From Sphaerotilus montanus (GTDB lineage: Bacteria; Pseudomonadota; Gammaproteobacteria; Burkholderiales; Burkholderiaceae_C), in NCBI RefSeq assembly GCF_013410775.1, contig NZ_JACCFH010000001.1:2852001-2916000 (forward strand): a DNA stretch of 64,000 nt. Reading direction: 5' to 3'. Positions 55,415-64,000 of this stretch are shown one piece after another; position 1 is the first letter of the stretch; the number at the start of each line of letters is the position of its first letter. A program made the position numbers and the translations under genes. The notes below the pieces were generated by a model. It worked only from the letters and a program-made list of their open reading frames with translations. It searched no databases and was not told where the DNA came from.

Positions 55415-56569
55415 ATGGCCATGATTCGCCACATTCAATTCGGACTCTCCACCGTGCTGCTGGCCGTGCTGGCCGCGTGCGGTGGCGGTGACGACGACCC
55501 CGTCGTCACCAAGGTGCCGGTCACCAGCCTGCGGGTCATGGGCGACAGCCTCGCCGACGTCGGTACCTACGGCTTCAAGTTCACCATCCAGGGCAACGAC
55601 ATCTACGCGGAGCGCGTGGCGCAGTCGTATGGCCTGGGCAAGGGCTGCAACTTCTTCGCCTTCACCGGCACCACCTTCGCCGCCAACCCCACGGCGGGCT
55701 GCACCAACTACGCGATCGGCAACAGCGTCATCAATCCGGCGAGCAACGGCTACGCTGCCGCGGATCCGCGCGGGCTGGCCGTCCAGCTCGCGACCGCCAC
55801 GGCGGCCGCCAACTTCGCGGCGGGGGATCTGCTGCTGGTGGATGGCGGTGCCAACGACGCGTCGGCGCTGGTGGGCGCCTACCTGGCAGCGGCCACGGAC
55901 GGGGGCGCCAGTTATCTGGCCCTGCTCGGCACCGTGCTGACGCCGGCCCAGGTGTCCGCTGCGGCCGGTGGCGGAGCGGCCGGACTGGCCACCGCGGGTG
56001 GCCTCTACATGGCGGCGCTGGCCGACAAGTTCGCCGCCATGCTGCAGACGGGGGCGCTCGACAAGGGGGCCCAGCGCATCGCGCTGCTGAACGTGCCGGG
56101 CATCACCAGCACCCCGCGCTTCCAGCGGGTGCTGGATGACATTGCGCTGGCCAGCGGCGGTGGCACGGCGGGTGCGACGGTCCGTGCCCAGAGCGAAGAC
56201 CTGTTCAGGAGCTGGGTCGTCGCGTTCAACACCCAGCTGGCCACGAAGTTCTCGGGCAACGGCAAGGTGGCGATCGTCGATGTCTACACGGCGATCAACA
56301 GCGAGGTCGCCAATCCGGCGCAGTACAACCTGAGCAACGTGACAACGCCTGCCTGCCCGTCCACCGGGACCGGCACCGACGGCCTGCCGACCTACAGCTT
56401 CCCGACCTGCACCGATGTCTCGCTTGCCGCCGCGCCACCCGCTGGCGTGACGGGCACGGACTGGTACAAGACCTACGCCTTCTCCGACGGCTTCCACCCG
56501 TCGCCGCTGGGCCACCAGTTGCTGGCCGCGGACATCACGAAGGCGCTCGCCGCCGCGGGCTGGCTCTGA
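55415..56569 (+). CDS. GDSL/SGNH-family lipoprotein hydrolase
   Basis: A 384-residue exported lipoprotein. The signal ends in a lipobox (LLAVLAAC, Cys about 22), followed by an acidic GGGDDD linker. The GDSL block is RVMGDSLADVGTYG, with block III VDGGANDASAL, and the Asp-His dyad is in SDGFHPSPLGH. This is the SGNH hydrolase order for lipases, esterases or similar. Its length is consistent with secreted GDSL lipases. AGGAGA before the start fixes 55415. It converges on galK, with a hairpin between them. Confidence 0.88.
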   Translation: MAMIRHIQFGLSTVLLAVLAACGGGDDDPVVTKVPVTSLRVMGDSLADVGTYGFKFTIQGNDIYAERVAQSYGLGKGCNFFAFTGTTFAANPTAGCTNYAIGNSVINPASNGYAAADPRGLAVQLATATAAANFAAGDLLLVDGGANDASALVGAYLAAATDGGASYLALLGTVLTPAQVSAAAGGGAAGLATAGGLYMAALADKFAAMLQTGALDKGAQRIALLNVPGITSTPRFQRVLDDIALASGGGTAGATVRAQSEDLFRSWVVAFNTQLATKFSGNGKVAIVDVYTAINSEVANPAQYNLSNVTTPACPSTGTGTDGLPTYSFPTCTDVSLAAAPPAGVTGTDWYKTYAFSDGFHPSPLGHQLLAADITKALAAAGWL

Positions 56570-56585
56570 GTTCGCGGTGCCCGGG

Positions 56586-56603
56586 TGCCCGCGTCTGCGG
56601 GCA
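56586..56603. terminator. Bidirectional hairpin between GDSL lipase and galK
   Basis: TGCCCGC (56586-56592), GTCT, GCGGGCA (56597-56603). It sits midway between two convergent stops. No T-tract follows on either strand, so termination is only suggested. Confidence 0.45.
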
Positions 56604-56630
56604 TGCCGGCGCGGCGGACGACAGCGCCGG

Positions 56631-57818
56631 TCACGCGCCGGCCAGTGGCCCGGCTCCGGTGGCGGCGTGGCTGACCCAGATCGTCGGCGGCTCGCCCTCC
56701 GGCGAGCGGTAGGCGGCTTCGATCGCCGCCTGCACGTCAGGAATGCGGGCATCCGGCAGCAGGACGACGATGCAGCCGCCAAAGCCGCCGCCCGTCATGC
56801 GCGCGCCGCCTTCGTGTCCGACCGCCTGCTGCGCGATGTCCACGAGCCGGTCGATCGCCGGGTGGGTGATCTCGAAGTCGTCGCGCATCGAGACGTGCGA
56901 CGCCGCCATCAGCTCGCCCAGCTGCACCAGATCGCCCGCGGCCAGCGCCGCCGCGGCATCCACCGTGCGCGCGTTCTCGGTGACGATGTGCCGTGCCCGC
57001 CGGTAGACGACCTCGTCCAGACCGCCACGGTCGCGTTCGAGCCGCGCCAGGTCCACATCGCGCAGCGCCGGCACGCCGTAGTGCCGCGCCGCCGCCTCGC
57101 ACTGGGTGCGGCGGGTGTTGTATTCGCTGCCCACCAGCCCGCGCCGGACCCGCGAGTGCACGACCATCACGGCCACGGACTCGGGCAGGTGCACCGGCTG
57201 CCCGGACAGGCTGCGGCAGTCGATCAGCAGCGCGTGCCCGGCCTCGGCGCGGGCCGAGATGAGCTGGTCCATGATCCCGCAGTTCACGCCGACGAAGCGG
57301 TTCTCGGCGCGCTGGGCGATCAGCGCGAGATCGGTCTGGCTGACACCGTCGCGGTCCCCCAGGCCCAGCAGCGCCTTGAACGCCTGACCGACCGCCACCT
57401 CCAGCGAGGCCGACGACGACAGCCCCGCGCCCTGCGGCACGTTGCCGGCGATGGCCAGGTCCGCGCCGCGCAGCGACAGGCCGAGTGGCGCCAGGTGTTC
57501 GGCCAGCATCTTCACGGTGCCGCGCACGTAGTTGGCCCACTGCAGCGTGGGATGGGGGGCGATCGGTCCGTCGAGGTCGAAGGTGTCGACCGCGTGGCCG
57601 TAGTCCGCGGCCACGACGCGCACCTGCCGGTCGCTGCGCGCGGTGACGGCGATCACGGTGCGGTAGTCGATGGCGCAGGGCAGCACGAAGCCGTCGTTGT
57701 AGTCGGTGTGTTCGCCGATCAGGTTGACGCGGCCGGGGGCTTGCACCCAGAGGTCCGGGGCGCGACCGAAGGCGGACTGCAGCGCGTCGGCGGTGCGGGC
57801 GATCAGGGTGTCGGTCAT
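56631..57818 (-). CDS. galK: Galactokinase
   Basis: A 395-residue GHMP kinase that phosphorylates galactose at C1. The galactokinase signature is [19 protein letters not shown], the ATP-binding GHMP motif is [17 protein letters not shown], and the third motif is [14 protein letters not shown]. It is the last gene of the alpha-galactoside operon; its ATG overlaps the galT stop by four bases. Confidence 0.96.
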   Translation of the reverse strand: MTDTLIARTADALQSAFGRAPDLWVQAPGRVNLIGEHTDYNDGFVLPCAIDYRTVIAVTARSDRQVRVVAADYGHAVDTFDLDGPIAPHPTLQWANYVRGTVKMLAEHLAPLGLSLRGADLAIAGNVPQGAGLSSSASLEVAVGQAFKALLGLGDRDGVSQTDLALIAQRAENRFVGVNCGIMDQLISARAEAGHALLIDCRSLSGQPVHLPESVAVMVVHSRVRRGLVGSEYNTRRTQCEAAARHYGVPALRDVDLARLERDRGGLDEVVYRRARHIVTENARTVDAAAALAAGDLVQLGELMAASHVSMRDDFEITHPAIDRLVDIAQQAVGHEGGARMTGGGFGGCIVVLLPDARIPDVQAAIEAAYRSPEGEPPTIWVSHAATGAGPLAGA

Positions 57819-58861
57819 GGGGCGGGGGCGGCTTGTCGGTAGTGGACGTCGCTGACGGCGCGCAGCTGCGCGGCCGCCTGCTCGGGCGTCAGGTCACGCT
57901 GCGCTTCGGCCAGCATCTCGAAGCCGACCATGAACTTGCGCACGGTGGCCGAGCGCAGCAGCGGGGGATAGAAGTGGGCGTGCAGCTGCCAGGGCGCAGC
58001 GTCGTCGGCGTTGAACGGCGCGCCGTGCCAGCCCATCGAATACGGGAAGCTGCAGCGGAACAGGTTGTCGTAGCGGCTGGTGAGCTTCTTGAGCGCGTCG
58101 GCCAGGTCGGCGCGCTGTTCAGCGCTCAGCTGCGGCAGGCGCTGCACCGCGAAGCGCGGCAGCAGCAGCGTCTCGAACGGCCAGGTCGCCCAGTAGGGCA
58201 CGACGGCCAGCCAGTGCGCCGTCTCGACCACCACCCGCTCGCCCGAGGCCGCCTCGCGCTCGACGTAGTCGAGCAGCATCGGCCGGCCGTGGGCTGCGAA
58301 CCAGGCGCGCTGTTCGCGGTCCTCGGTGGCGGCTTCGTTGGGCAGGTAGTCGGTGGCCCAGATCTGGCCGTGCGGGTGCGGCTGCGAGCAGCCCATCAGC
58401 GCGCCCTTGTTCTCGAAGACCTGCACCCACGGGTAGGTCTGGCCGAGTTCGGCGCTCTGCGTGCACCAGGTGTCGATGACGCCGCCGATCGCCGCCAGCG
58501 ACAGCTCGGGCAGCGTGCGCGCGTGGTCCGGCGAGAAGCAGATCACCCGGCTGGTGCCGCGGGCGGTGGTGGCCTGGAACAGCGGGTTGTCATGGGCCGG
58601 CGCTTCGGGCGCATCGGACAGCAATGCCGCGTGGTCGTTCGTGAAGACAAACGTCCCCGTGTAATCCGGATTCACGTCGCCGCTGACCCGCGTGTTGCCG
58701 GCGCAGAGATAACAGCCCGGATCGTGCGACGGCAGCACCGCGTCGGAGGTTTCCTCTTGCTGCCCCTGCCACGGCCGCTTGGCGCGGTGCGGCGAGACGA
58801 GCACCCACTGGCCGGTCAGCGGGTTGCGGCGGCGGTGGCTGTGGTCGGCGGGATCAAACAC
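57815..58861 (-). CDS. galT: Galactose-1-phosphate uridylyltransferase
   Basis: A 348-residue HIT-superfamily enzyme swapping UMP between UDP-glucose and galactose-1-phosphate. The N-terminal [20 protein letters not shown] and the catalytic HPHGQ in [13 protein letters not shown] are diagnostic. It starts with GTG at 58861, inside the last codons of the alpha-galactosidase gene (8-base overlap), and overlaps galK by four bases. The tight packing shows one polycistronic message. Confidence 0.96.
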   Translation of the reverse strand: MFDPADHSHRRRNPLTGQWVLVSPHRAKRPWQGQQEETSDAVLPSHDPGCYLCAGNTRVSGDVNPDYTGTFVFTNDHAALLSDAPEAPAHDNPLFQATTARGTSRVICFSPDHARTLPELSLAAIGGVIDTWCTQSAELGQTYPWVQVFENKGALMGCSQPHPHGQIWATDYLPNEAATEDREQRAWFAAHGRPMLLDYVEREAASGERVVVETAHWLAVVPYWATWPFETLLLPRFAVQRLPQLSAEQRADLADALKKLTSRYDNLFRCSFPYSMGWHGAPFNADDAAPWQLHAHFYPPLLRSATVRKFMVGFEMLAEAQRDLTPEQAAAQLRAVSDVHYRQAAPAP

Positions 58862-61013
58862 GTTCCAGCCTCACGAGGAATGCGGTTTCCGCCTGCGTGC
58901 GCGGCATCGGCAGCCCGGCGTGGGCCAGCCAGGCGCCGTCGAGCACGAGGCCTTCGGGGGTGTTGATCGCGTCGAAGAAGGGCGCCGTGTGGTGGCGTCC
59001 GGTCGGGCGCACGGTGCCGGCGGGCAGCACCTCGCGCACGCGGTAGCGCGCCGCGGGGTCCAGCATCGGCAGGCGCAGCGTCGGCGTGTAGCGGTGGCTG
59101 CTCGGCAGCGGACGCAGCACCAGCAACACCAGATCGCTGGACGCCTCGTCGCCGTGCAGCTGCCAGCGCAGGCCGTCACCGCCTTCGCCGAGCCAGACGC
59201 GGCCGTGGTGCAGCCGGTCGCGCAGTTGCTTGTAGACGTCGATCCAGCCGCGCAGCTCGGCGGTGTCCGCGTCGTTCAGTTGCCGCACGTCGAGTTCGAC
59301 GCCGAAGTGCCCCGGCAGTGCGACCGCAGCGCGGAAGGCCATCGACTGCGTGCGCCCCGTCGTGTGCGAGGGCGCGGTGCCGACGTGGGCGCCCATGATC
59401 TCGGGCGGGAAGAACTGCAGGAAGCCACGCTGGATGTCGACCCGCGACAGCGCGTCGATGCAGTCGCTGGTCCAGACGCGGTGCGTATGGCGCAGCACGC
59501 CGAAGTCGATCCGGCCGCCGCCGCCGGAGCAGCTCTCGATCTCGACGTTCGGGTGGGCGGCGCGCAGGCGGTCCATCAGCGCGTAAGCGGCGTGGATCTG
59601 CGCCCGGTAGCCGGCGGTGCCGTTGGCGAGTCCGGCCGGAGCGAGGTCGCGGTTCAGGTCCCACTTCAGGTAACCGATCGGGTGCGCGGCGAGCAGCGCG
59701 GCGATCTTCTCGAACAGGTAATCGCTGGCCTCGGGCCGGGCGATGTCGAGCACGAGCTGGTTGCGCGCCGTCAGCAGCGGGCGGCCGGCGATCTGCAGCG
59801 CCCACTCGGGGTGCGCGCGGAACAGGTCGCTGTCCGGGTTGACCATCTCCGGCTCGACCCACAGGCCGAATTCCATGCCGAGCGCGTTCACATGCGCGAT
59901 CAGCTCGCCCAATCCGTTCGGAAACTTGGTTTCGTCCGGCCACCAGTCGCCCAAGGCGGCGCGGTCGTGGTGGCGGCCGTGGAACCAGCCGTCGTCGAGC
60001 ACAAAACGTTCGATGCCGACCGCGGCCGCGGCGGTCGCGAGTTCCTGGACCGGTCCGGGATGGACATCGAAGTAGAAGCCTTCCCAGGTGTTCAGATGCA
60101 CCGGCCGCGGCTTCATCGCGCCACCCGGCCAGTTCAGCCGGCGGCGCAGTTCGGTGTGGAAATTGGCGGCCAGCCCGTTCAGGCCGGCGGTCGAGCAGGT
60201 GGCGACCAGCTCCGGCGAGTGCAGCGCCTGCCCCGGCAGCAACCGGCCTTCACCGGGCGCGAGCCATTCGCCCATCTGCCACTGGTAGAGGCCGTCGTGC
60301 AGCCATTCGACCGTCTGCTGGTGGTTGCCGGACCACGCCAGGTGCGCGCCGAAGACAAGGCCGGTGTCGTCGGTGGTGCCCGGTGTCGTGACGACCGCGC
60401 CGGGGAAGCAGTCGTGGCTGGTGCGCCCGCGCCGGCTTTCCTTGCGCCACAGGCTGCGCGTCAGCGGGTCGACCTGGAGCATGAACTCGTGGACATGCTG
60501 CCCCGCATACGAGCGCACGTTGTCGCAATGCCCCGGCAGCTGCAGCGTGCCGGCGGCGAGCCACTGCACGTCGAGCGGCGCGTCGCCCAGGTTGTGCAGC
60601 ACCGACTGCAGCACCAGCACGTCGGACGCCGCGTCCAGCCGCAGCGTCAGGTCCAGCCGCAGCCGGGCCACGTCGTCGTGCAGGTGCAGGCAGAGGGCCG
60701 AGCCGGCCGCGTCCTGCTGCAGCCACTCGACATCGCAGCGGGTGAAGGCCTGCGCGAAGTCCTGCCCGTCGCGGTGGGCGAGCAGCGCGCTCTGGCCGAA
60801 CCAGCCGACGCCGAAGGTCGGCGCCACCGTCAGCGGCTGGTCGAAGTCGAGCATGAACGACGGCAGCGGGCGCGTGTCGCGCAGCGCGGCGCCGGGGGTG
60901 GCGCCCTCCGGCAGGCGCGGTCCCCAGTAGCGCCACAGCGGCGCTTCGTCGGGCGGGCATTCGAGCACGACGCTGCTGCGCCGGCTGTGGAGGATCAGGT
61001 AGTCGCGGGTCAT
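58854..61013 (-). CDS. Alpha-galactosidase (GH36)
   Basis: A 719-residue glycoside hydrolase releasing galactose from melibiose, raffinose and similar sugars. The family 36 nucleophile is in [11 protein letters not shown] and the acid/base in [14 protein letters not shown]. The N-terminal beta-sandwich, central TIM barrel ([18 protein letters not shown]) and C-terminal domain are all present. There is no signal peptide, so it acts in the cytoplasm on sugar brought in by the ABC transporter encoded upstream. Confidence 0.94.
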   Translation of the reverse strand: MTRDYLILHSRRSSVVLECPPDEAPLWRYWGPRLPEGATPGAALRDTRPLPSFMLDFDQPLTVAPTFGVGWFGQSALLAHRDGQDFAQAFTRCDVEWLQQDAAGSALCLHLHDDVARLRLDLTLRLDAASDVLVLQSVLHNLGDAPLDVQWLAAGTLQLPGHCDNVRSYAGQHVHEFMLQVDPLTRSLWRKESRRGRTSHDCFPGAVVTTPGTTDDTGLVFGAHLAWSGNHQQTVEWLHDGLYQWQMGEWLAPGEGRLLPGQALHSPELVATCSTAGLNGLAANFHTELRRRLNWPGGAMKPRPVHLNTWEGFYFDVHPGPVQELATAAAAVGIERFVLDDGWFHGRHHDRAALGDWWPDETKFPNGLGELIAHVNALGMEFGLWVEPEMVNPDSDLFRAHPEWALQIAGRPLLTARNQLVLDIARPEASDYLFEKIAALLAAHPIGYLKWDLNRDLAPAGLANGTAGYRAQIHAAYALMDRLRAAHPNVEIESCSGGGGRIDFGVLRHTHRVWTSDCIDALSRVDIQRGFLQFFPPEIMGAHVGTAPSHTTGRTQSMAFRAAVALPGHFGVELDVRQLNDADTAELRGWIDVYKQLRDRLHHGRVWLGEGGDGLRWQLHGDEASSDLVLLVLRPLPSSHRYTPTLRLPMLDPAARYRVREVLPAGTVRPTGRHHTAPFFDAINTPEGLVLDGAWLAHAGLPMPRTQAETAFLVRLERV

Positions 61014-61035
61014 GTCAACGGGATCAGACAGGCGG

Positions 61036-61887
61036 TCAGCCCTTGGACGCGCCGAGCGTGAGGCCGGCGATGAATTGCTTCTGCATCAGGAAGAAGATCA
61101 GCACCGGCGGCAGCGCGGCGACGATCGAGCCCGCCGACACCAGGTGCCACTGCGCCACCCAGATGCCGTTGAGCGACTTCAGCCCGCCGGTGACCGGCAT
61201 CGCGTGGTCGCCCTGGATCAGCACGGTGGACCAGAAGTAGTCGTTCCAGATGAAGGTGAAGACCAGCACCGACAGCGCCGCCAGCGCCGGGCGCACCAGC
61301 GGCAGCACGACCTTCCAGAAGATCTGCCACTCGCTCGCACCCTCGATGCGCGCCGCCTCGATCAGCTCGTGCGGCAGGTCGCGGATGAAGTTGCGCATGA
61401 AGAAGGTGCAGAAGCCCGTCTGGAAGGCGATGTGGAACAGCACCAGCCCGCCGATCGAGTCGTACAGCCCCATGCGCAGGCTCAGGTCGCGCACCGGCAC
61501 CATCAGGATCTGGAACGGGATGAAGTTGCCGCCGACGAACAGGAAGAACACCGCCAGGTTGGCCTTGAAGCGGTAGGTGCCCAGGGCGAAACCGGCCAGA
61601 CAGCTCAGCGCGACGGCGCCGAGCACGGTCGGGATGGCCACCAGCAGGCTGTTGACGATGTAGCGGGCGATCGGCGTGTTGCGGAAGACGGCCGAGTAGT
61701 TCTCGATCACCTGCCACTCGGTCGGCCAGCCCCAGTAGTTGCCGCCGGCGATGTCGCCCTGGCCGCGGATGGAGGTCAGCGCTACCGCGATGATGGGCAG
61801 CAGCCAGACGACGAGCGCGACGGGCAGACCGAGCTTGTAGAGCGCCTGGGTGACCGGCGAGGTCTTGGCGAGCGGGGTGGGAAACAT
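61036..61887 (-). CDS. Sugar ABC transporter permease (MalG-type)
   Basis: A 283-residue inner-membrane permease with six helices. The EAA loop that contacts the ATPase is EAARIEGASEWQIFWKVVLP. It has the MalG-like C-terminal end (GLTLGASKG). Its ATG overlaps the stop of the first permease by one base. It is paired with the upstream permease to form the heterodimeric channel. Confidence 0.94.
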   Translation of the reverse strand: MFPTPLAKTSPVTQALYKLGLPVALVVWLLPIIAVALTSIRGQGDIAGGNYWGWPTEWQVIENYSAVFRNTPIARYIVNSLLVAIPTVLGAVALSCLAGFALGTYRFKANLAVFFLFVGGNFIPFQILMVPVRDLSLRMGLYDSIGGLVLFHIAFQTGFCTFFMRNFIRDLPHELIEAARIEGASEWQIFWKVVLPLVRPALAALSVLVFTFIWNDYFWSTVLIQGDHAMPVTGGLKSLNGIWVAQWHLVSAGSIVAALPPVLIFFLMQKQFIAGLTLGASKG

Positions 61888-62801
61888 CAGCCGAGTTCCT
61901 TCTCTTGCTGGTAGATGCGCCAGAGCACGAAGGTGATGTAGACCAGCATGATCGAGAACAGCACGGTGGCGATGGCGGTGCCGTAGCCCATGCGGTAGCC
62001 GTACTCGCTCAGGGCCTGCTCGTACATGTAGTACGCCAGCACGCGCGAGGAGCCGTAGGGGCCGCCGGAGGTCATGATCGACACCATGTCGAAGCTGCGC
62101 AGCGAGCCGATGATGGTGACGACGACGGCGATGAAGGTGGCGGGGCGCAGCTGCGGCAGCACGATGTGCCACAGCATCGACCAGCCCTTGGCGCCTTCGA
62201 GCCGCGCCGCCTCGATCAGGTCGGGGCGGACGTTGTTCAGGCCCGTGAGGTACAGGATCATGCAGTAGGCGATCTGCGGGTACAGGCCCGCGGCGATGAT
62301 GCCGTAGGTGACCAGGTGCTCGTCCGACAGCACGGCCACCCCCGGCATGCCCAGGGCCGCCAGGATCTGCGTGAACAGCCCGTTGGTCGGGTTGTAGAAC
62401 CAGGTGAACACCAGGCCGATGACGACCTGCGAGATCACGAAGGGGAAGAAGAACATCGACTTGACGAGGCGGATGCCCGTCACGGTCTGGTTCAGGAACA
62501 GCGCCAGCCCCAGGCCGATCGGCACCGACAGCAGGAACAGGACGAGCCAGACCAGGTTGTTCTTCAGCGCGGTGCGGAAGTCGGGGTCGCTGTACAGCTC
62601 GACGTAGTTGGCGATGCCGATGTACTTCGCCTCGCCCAGCCCGTCCCAGTCGTGGAAGCTGATCGCGATCGACTCGAAGATCGGCACGATCACGTAGGTG
62701 CCGAACATCAGCAGCGCTGGCAGCAGGAACAGCCAGGGGGCGAGCTGGCGCTGGTGGCGGGTCCACCAGGAGAACTGCGGTGGGGGAGCGGGGGAGGACA
62801 T
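61887..62801 (-). CDS. Sugar ABC transporter permease (MalF-type)
   Basis: A 304-residue permease with a single N-terminal helix (LAPWLFLLPALLMFGTYVIV) plus five more and the EAA loop EAARLEGAKGWSMLWHIVLP. It resembles MalF/UgpA-type subunits of carbohydrate uptake transporters. It lies between the binding-protein and second permease genes. Confidence 0.94.
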   Translation of the reverse strand: MSSPAPPPQFSWWTRHQRQLAPWLFLLPALLMFGTYVIVPIFESIAISFHDWDGLGEAKYIGIANYVELYSDPDFRTALKNNLVWLVLFLLSVPIGLGLALFLNQTVTGIRLVKSMFFFPFVISQVVIGLVFTWFYNPTNGLFTQILAALGMPGVAVLSDEHLVTYGIIAAGLYPQIAYCMILYLTGLNNVRPDLIEAARLEGAKGWSMLWHIVLPQLRPATFIAVVVTIIGSLRSFDMVSIMTSGGPYGSSRVLAYYMYEQALSEYGYRMGYGTAIATVLFSIMLVYITFVLWRIYQQEKELG

Positions 62802-62824
62802 CGGCGAGGGGGGAGCGGAGGTGG

Positions 62825-62848
62825 GTTCCCGCTTGCGCGGGAATGACG
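62825..62848 (-). repeat. Palindromic interspersed repeat (VIPAQAGTH type)
   Basis: GTTCCCGCTTGCGCGGGAAT lies within the 122-base gap before the permease genes. It is the familiar short palindrome of many proteobacterial genomes, whose minus-strand translation reads VIPAQAGTH. It may shape the mRNA between binding protein and permeases. Confidence 0.65.
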
Positions 62849-62923
62849 GCGGTGGGGGTGGTCGCGGTGGCGGGTGGTGGCGGGGGGGCGGTCTGGCCAG
62901 CCCCCCGCGTGGCCCGGACGGGC

Positions 62924-64000
62924 TTACTTGTAGACGCGCTGGCGGACCTGCTCCAGCCGCTCCAGCACTTCCTTGCGCGTTTCCGGCTTGACCATGTAGC
63001 GCTGGAAGCCTTCCATGCCGGCCTTGGCCATCTCGGCGGGCGCGTCGCGGTCATAGAACTGGCCGAGCGCGTAGGCGTTCGACAGCATCGCGAAGCCGTC
63101 CTTCAGGTAGACGTCGGTCGGCTTGGTGGCGTCCTTGTTGACCGGGAGCTGGCCGAGGATGGCGTTGACCTCGCCCTGCACCTTGGCGCTGGCGGCATAG
63201 GCCAGGAAGCGCCTGGCGTCGACCTTGTTCTTCGCCTTGGCGGGGATGTGGATGGTGTCGGTCGGGGCGTCCTCGGCCATCGGGACGTTGTTGATCTTCG
63301 GGAACTGCATGAAGCCGAGCTGGGCTTCGGTCAGGCCGCCCTTCTTCATCGGATCGACGGCGAAGTTGCCCATCAGGTACATCGCAGCCTCGCCCTTGAC
63401 GAAGGCGGGCAGCGCGTCCTGCCAGTCGTAGGAGGCGTGGTTGGCCAGGAAGTAGCCCGGCTTGGTCAGGTCGTCCCAGCGGTCGAACACTTCCTGCACG
63501 CGCTTGTCGGTGTAGGGCACCTTGCCGGCGGTGAGGTCCATGTGGAACTCGTAGCCGTTGACGCGCATGTTCAGGTAGTCGAACCAGCCGCCCGTGGGCC
63601 ACAGCGCCTTGGTGCCGATGGCGAACGGCGTGACACCCGCGGCCTTGAGCTTGGCGCTGGCTGCGATCAGCTCCTTCCAGTCCTTGGGCACGGCGATGTT
63701 GTTCTTCGCGAAGATGTCCTTGCGGTAGTAGATGCCCCACTGGTAGTAGGTGTAGGGCACGCCCCACTGCTTGCCCTTCTGGGTCATCGACGCGGCGGCG
63801 CTCTTGAGCTGGGTGCCGAGGTTTTCCTTGGTCCAGACGTCGGAGACGTCTTCGAACAGGCCGGCGTTGACGAACGGGGCCATGCGGTTGCCGGCGTACC
63901 AGGTGACGATGTCCGGTGCCTCGGCGCTCAGGAAGTTGCGGATCGAGGTCTTGAAGCCTTCGTGGTCGAAGGTGTTGATCTTGACGGTCACGTCCGGGTT
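62924..64000 (-). CDS. Sugar ABC transporter substrate-binding protein, C-terminal part
   Basis: At least 358 residues; the N-terminus and signal peptide lie beyond base 64000. The family-1 solute-binding pattern is clear: INTFDHEGFKTSIRNFLSAE, YYQWGIYYRKDIFAKNNI, AIGTKALWPTGGWFDYLNMR, PAFVKGEAAMYLMGNFAVD. It would deliver an alpha-galactoside or similar sugar in the periplasm to the two permeases encoded downstream. The gap before the permease (about 120 bases) holds a palindromic repeat that may lower read-through so that the binding protein is made in excess. Confidence 0.93.
   Translation of the reverse strand, partial: NPDVTVKINTFDHEGFKTSIRNFLSAEAPDIVTWYAGNRMAPFVNAGLFEDVSDVWTKENLGTQLKSAAASMTQKGKQWGVPYTYYQWGIYYRKDIFAKNNIAVPKDWKELIAASAKLKAAGVTPFAIGTKALWPTGGWFDYLNMRVNGYEFHMDLTAGKVPYTDKRVQEVFDRWDDLTKPGYFLANHASYDWQDALPAFVKGEAAMYLMGNFAVDPMKKGGLTEAQLGFMQFPKINNVPMAEDAPTDTIHIPAKAKNKVDARRFLAYAASAKVQGEVNAILGQLPVNKDATKPTDVYLKDGFAMLSNAYALGQFYDRDAPAEMAKAGMEGFQRYMVKPETRKEVLERLEQVRQRVYK

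Overview
The window is GC-rich, densely coded chromosomal DNA. It reads as a betaproteobacterium of the order Burkholderiales; a Leptothrix/Sphaerotilus-like genus is an inference only. The basis is the petABC-sspA-sspB arrangement, the HiPIP, the style of the housekeeping genes and the near absence of AT-rich sequence outside a few islands.

Layout. 0-2.4 kb: the end of what looks like an aryl-polyene (xanthomonadin-type) pigment cluster, with a chorismatase-like protein, a flavin-dependent halogenase and the first codons of a secreted protein, all on the minus strand. 2.5-8.2 kb: phosphoesterase, a kinase fused to a universal-stress domain, a PLP dehydratase and a soluble sensor-CheW fusion. 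8.2-10.1 kb: an AT-rich accessory island with two small genes. 10.1-17.4 kb: acyl-CoA ligase, argG with a histone-like tail, ppnP and a translationally coupled oxidoreductase-fold protein/hybrid kinase pair. 17.65-18.93 kb: IS5-family copy 1. 19-31.9 kb: radA, LysE-type exporter, arfB, thioesterase, cytochrome b561, alr, lplT, a pseudo-receiver protein, an aminotransferase, an ECF sigma factor with a cupin anti-sigma candidate, HiPIP, amidase and mscL. 32.1-36.4 kb: the cytochrome bc1 operon petABC, sspA, sspB and tRNA-Thr. 36.4-48.1 kb: DUF454, dinB, tldD, aroG behind an attenuator, a cobalamin adenosyltransferase, an SEC-C protein, a universal stress protein, phoD, and a LysR regulator divergent from mmsA. 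48.2-54.1 kb: an AT-rich, horizontally acquired island with a NACHT-domain NTPase (candidate antiphage protein), a nuclease-like gene broken by IS copy 2 and a DUF2809 gene broken by IS copy 3. 54.1-56.6 kb: small genes and a GDSL lipoprotein. 56.6-64 kb: a minus-strand operon for alpha-galactoside use, with binding protein, two ABC permeases, GH36 alpha-galactosidase, galT and galK.

The most interesting points are these. The NACHT gene has an IS-disrupted nuclease neighbour whose frame is restored exactly when the IS and one target duplication are removed. A 31-bp sequence (28 matches) is shared upstream of the two AT-rich islands 40 kb apart. A complete aromatic-codon attenuator precedes aroG, with a leader peptide that may be leaderless. 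ArgG carries an Ala/Lys/Pro tail. An oxidoreductase-fold protein without any cysteine is coupled to a hybrid kinase. Three 1279-bp IS copies, each with a perfect 4-bp target duplication, set the region up for rearrangement.
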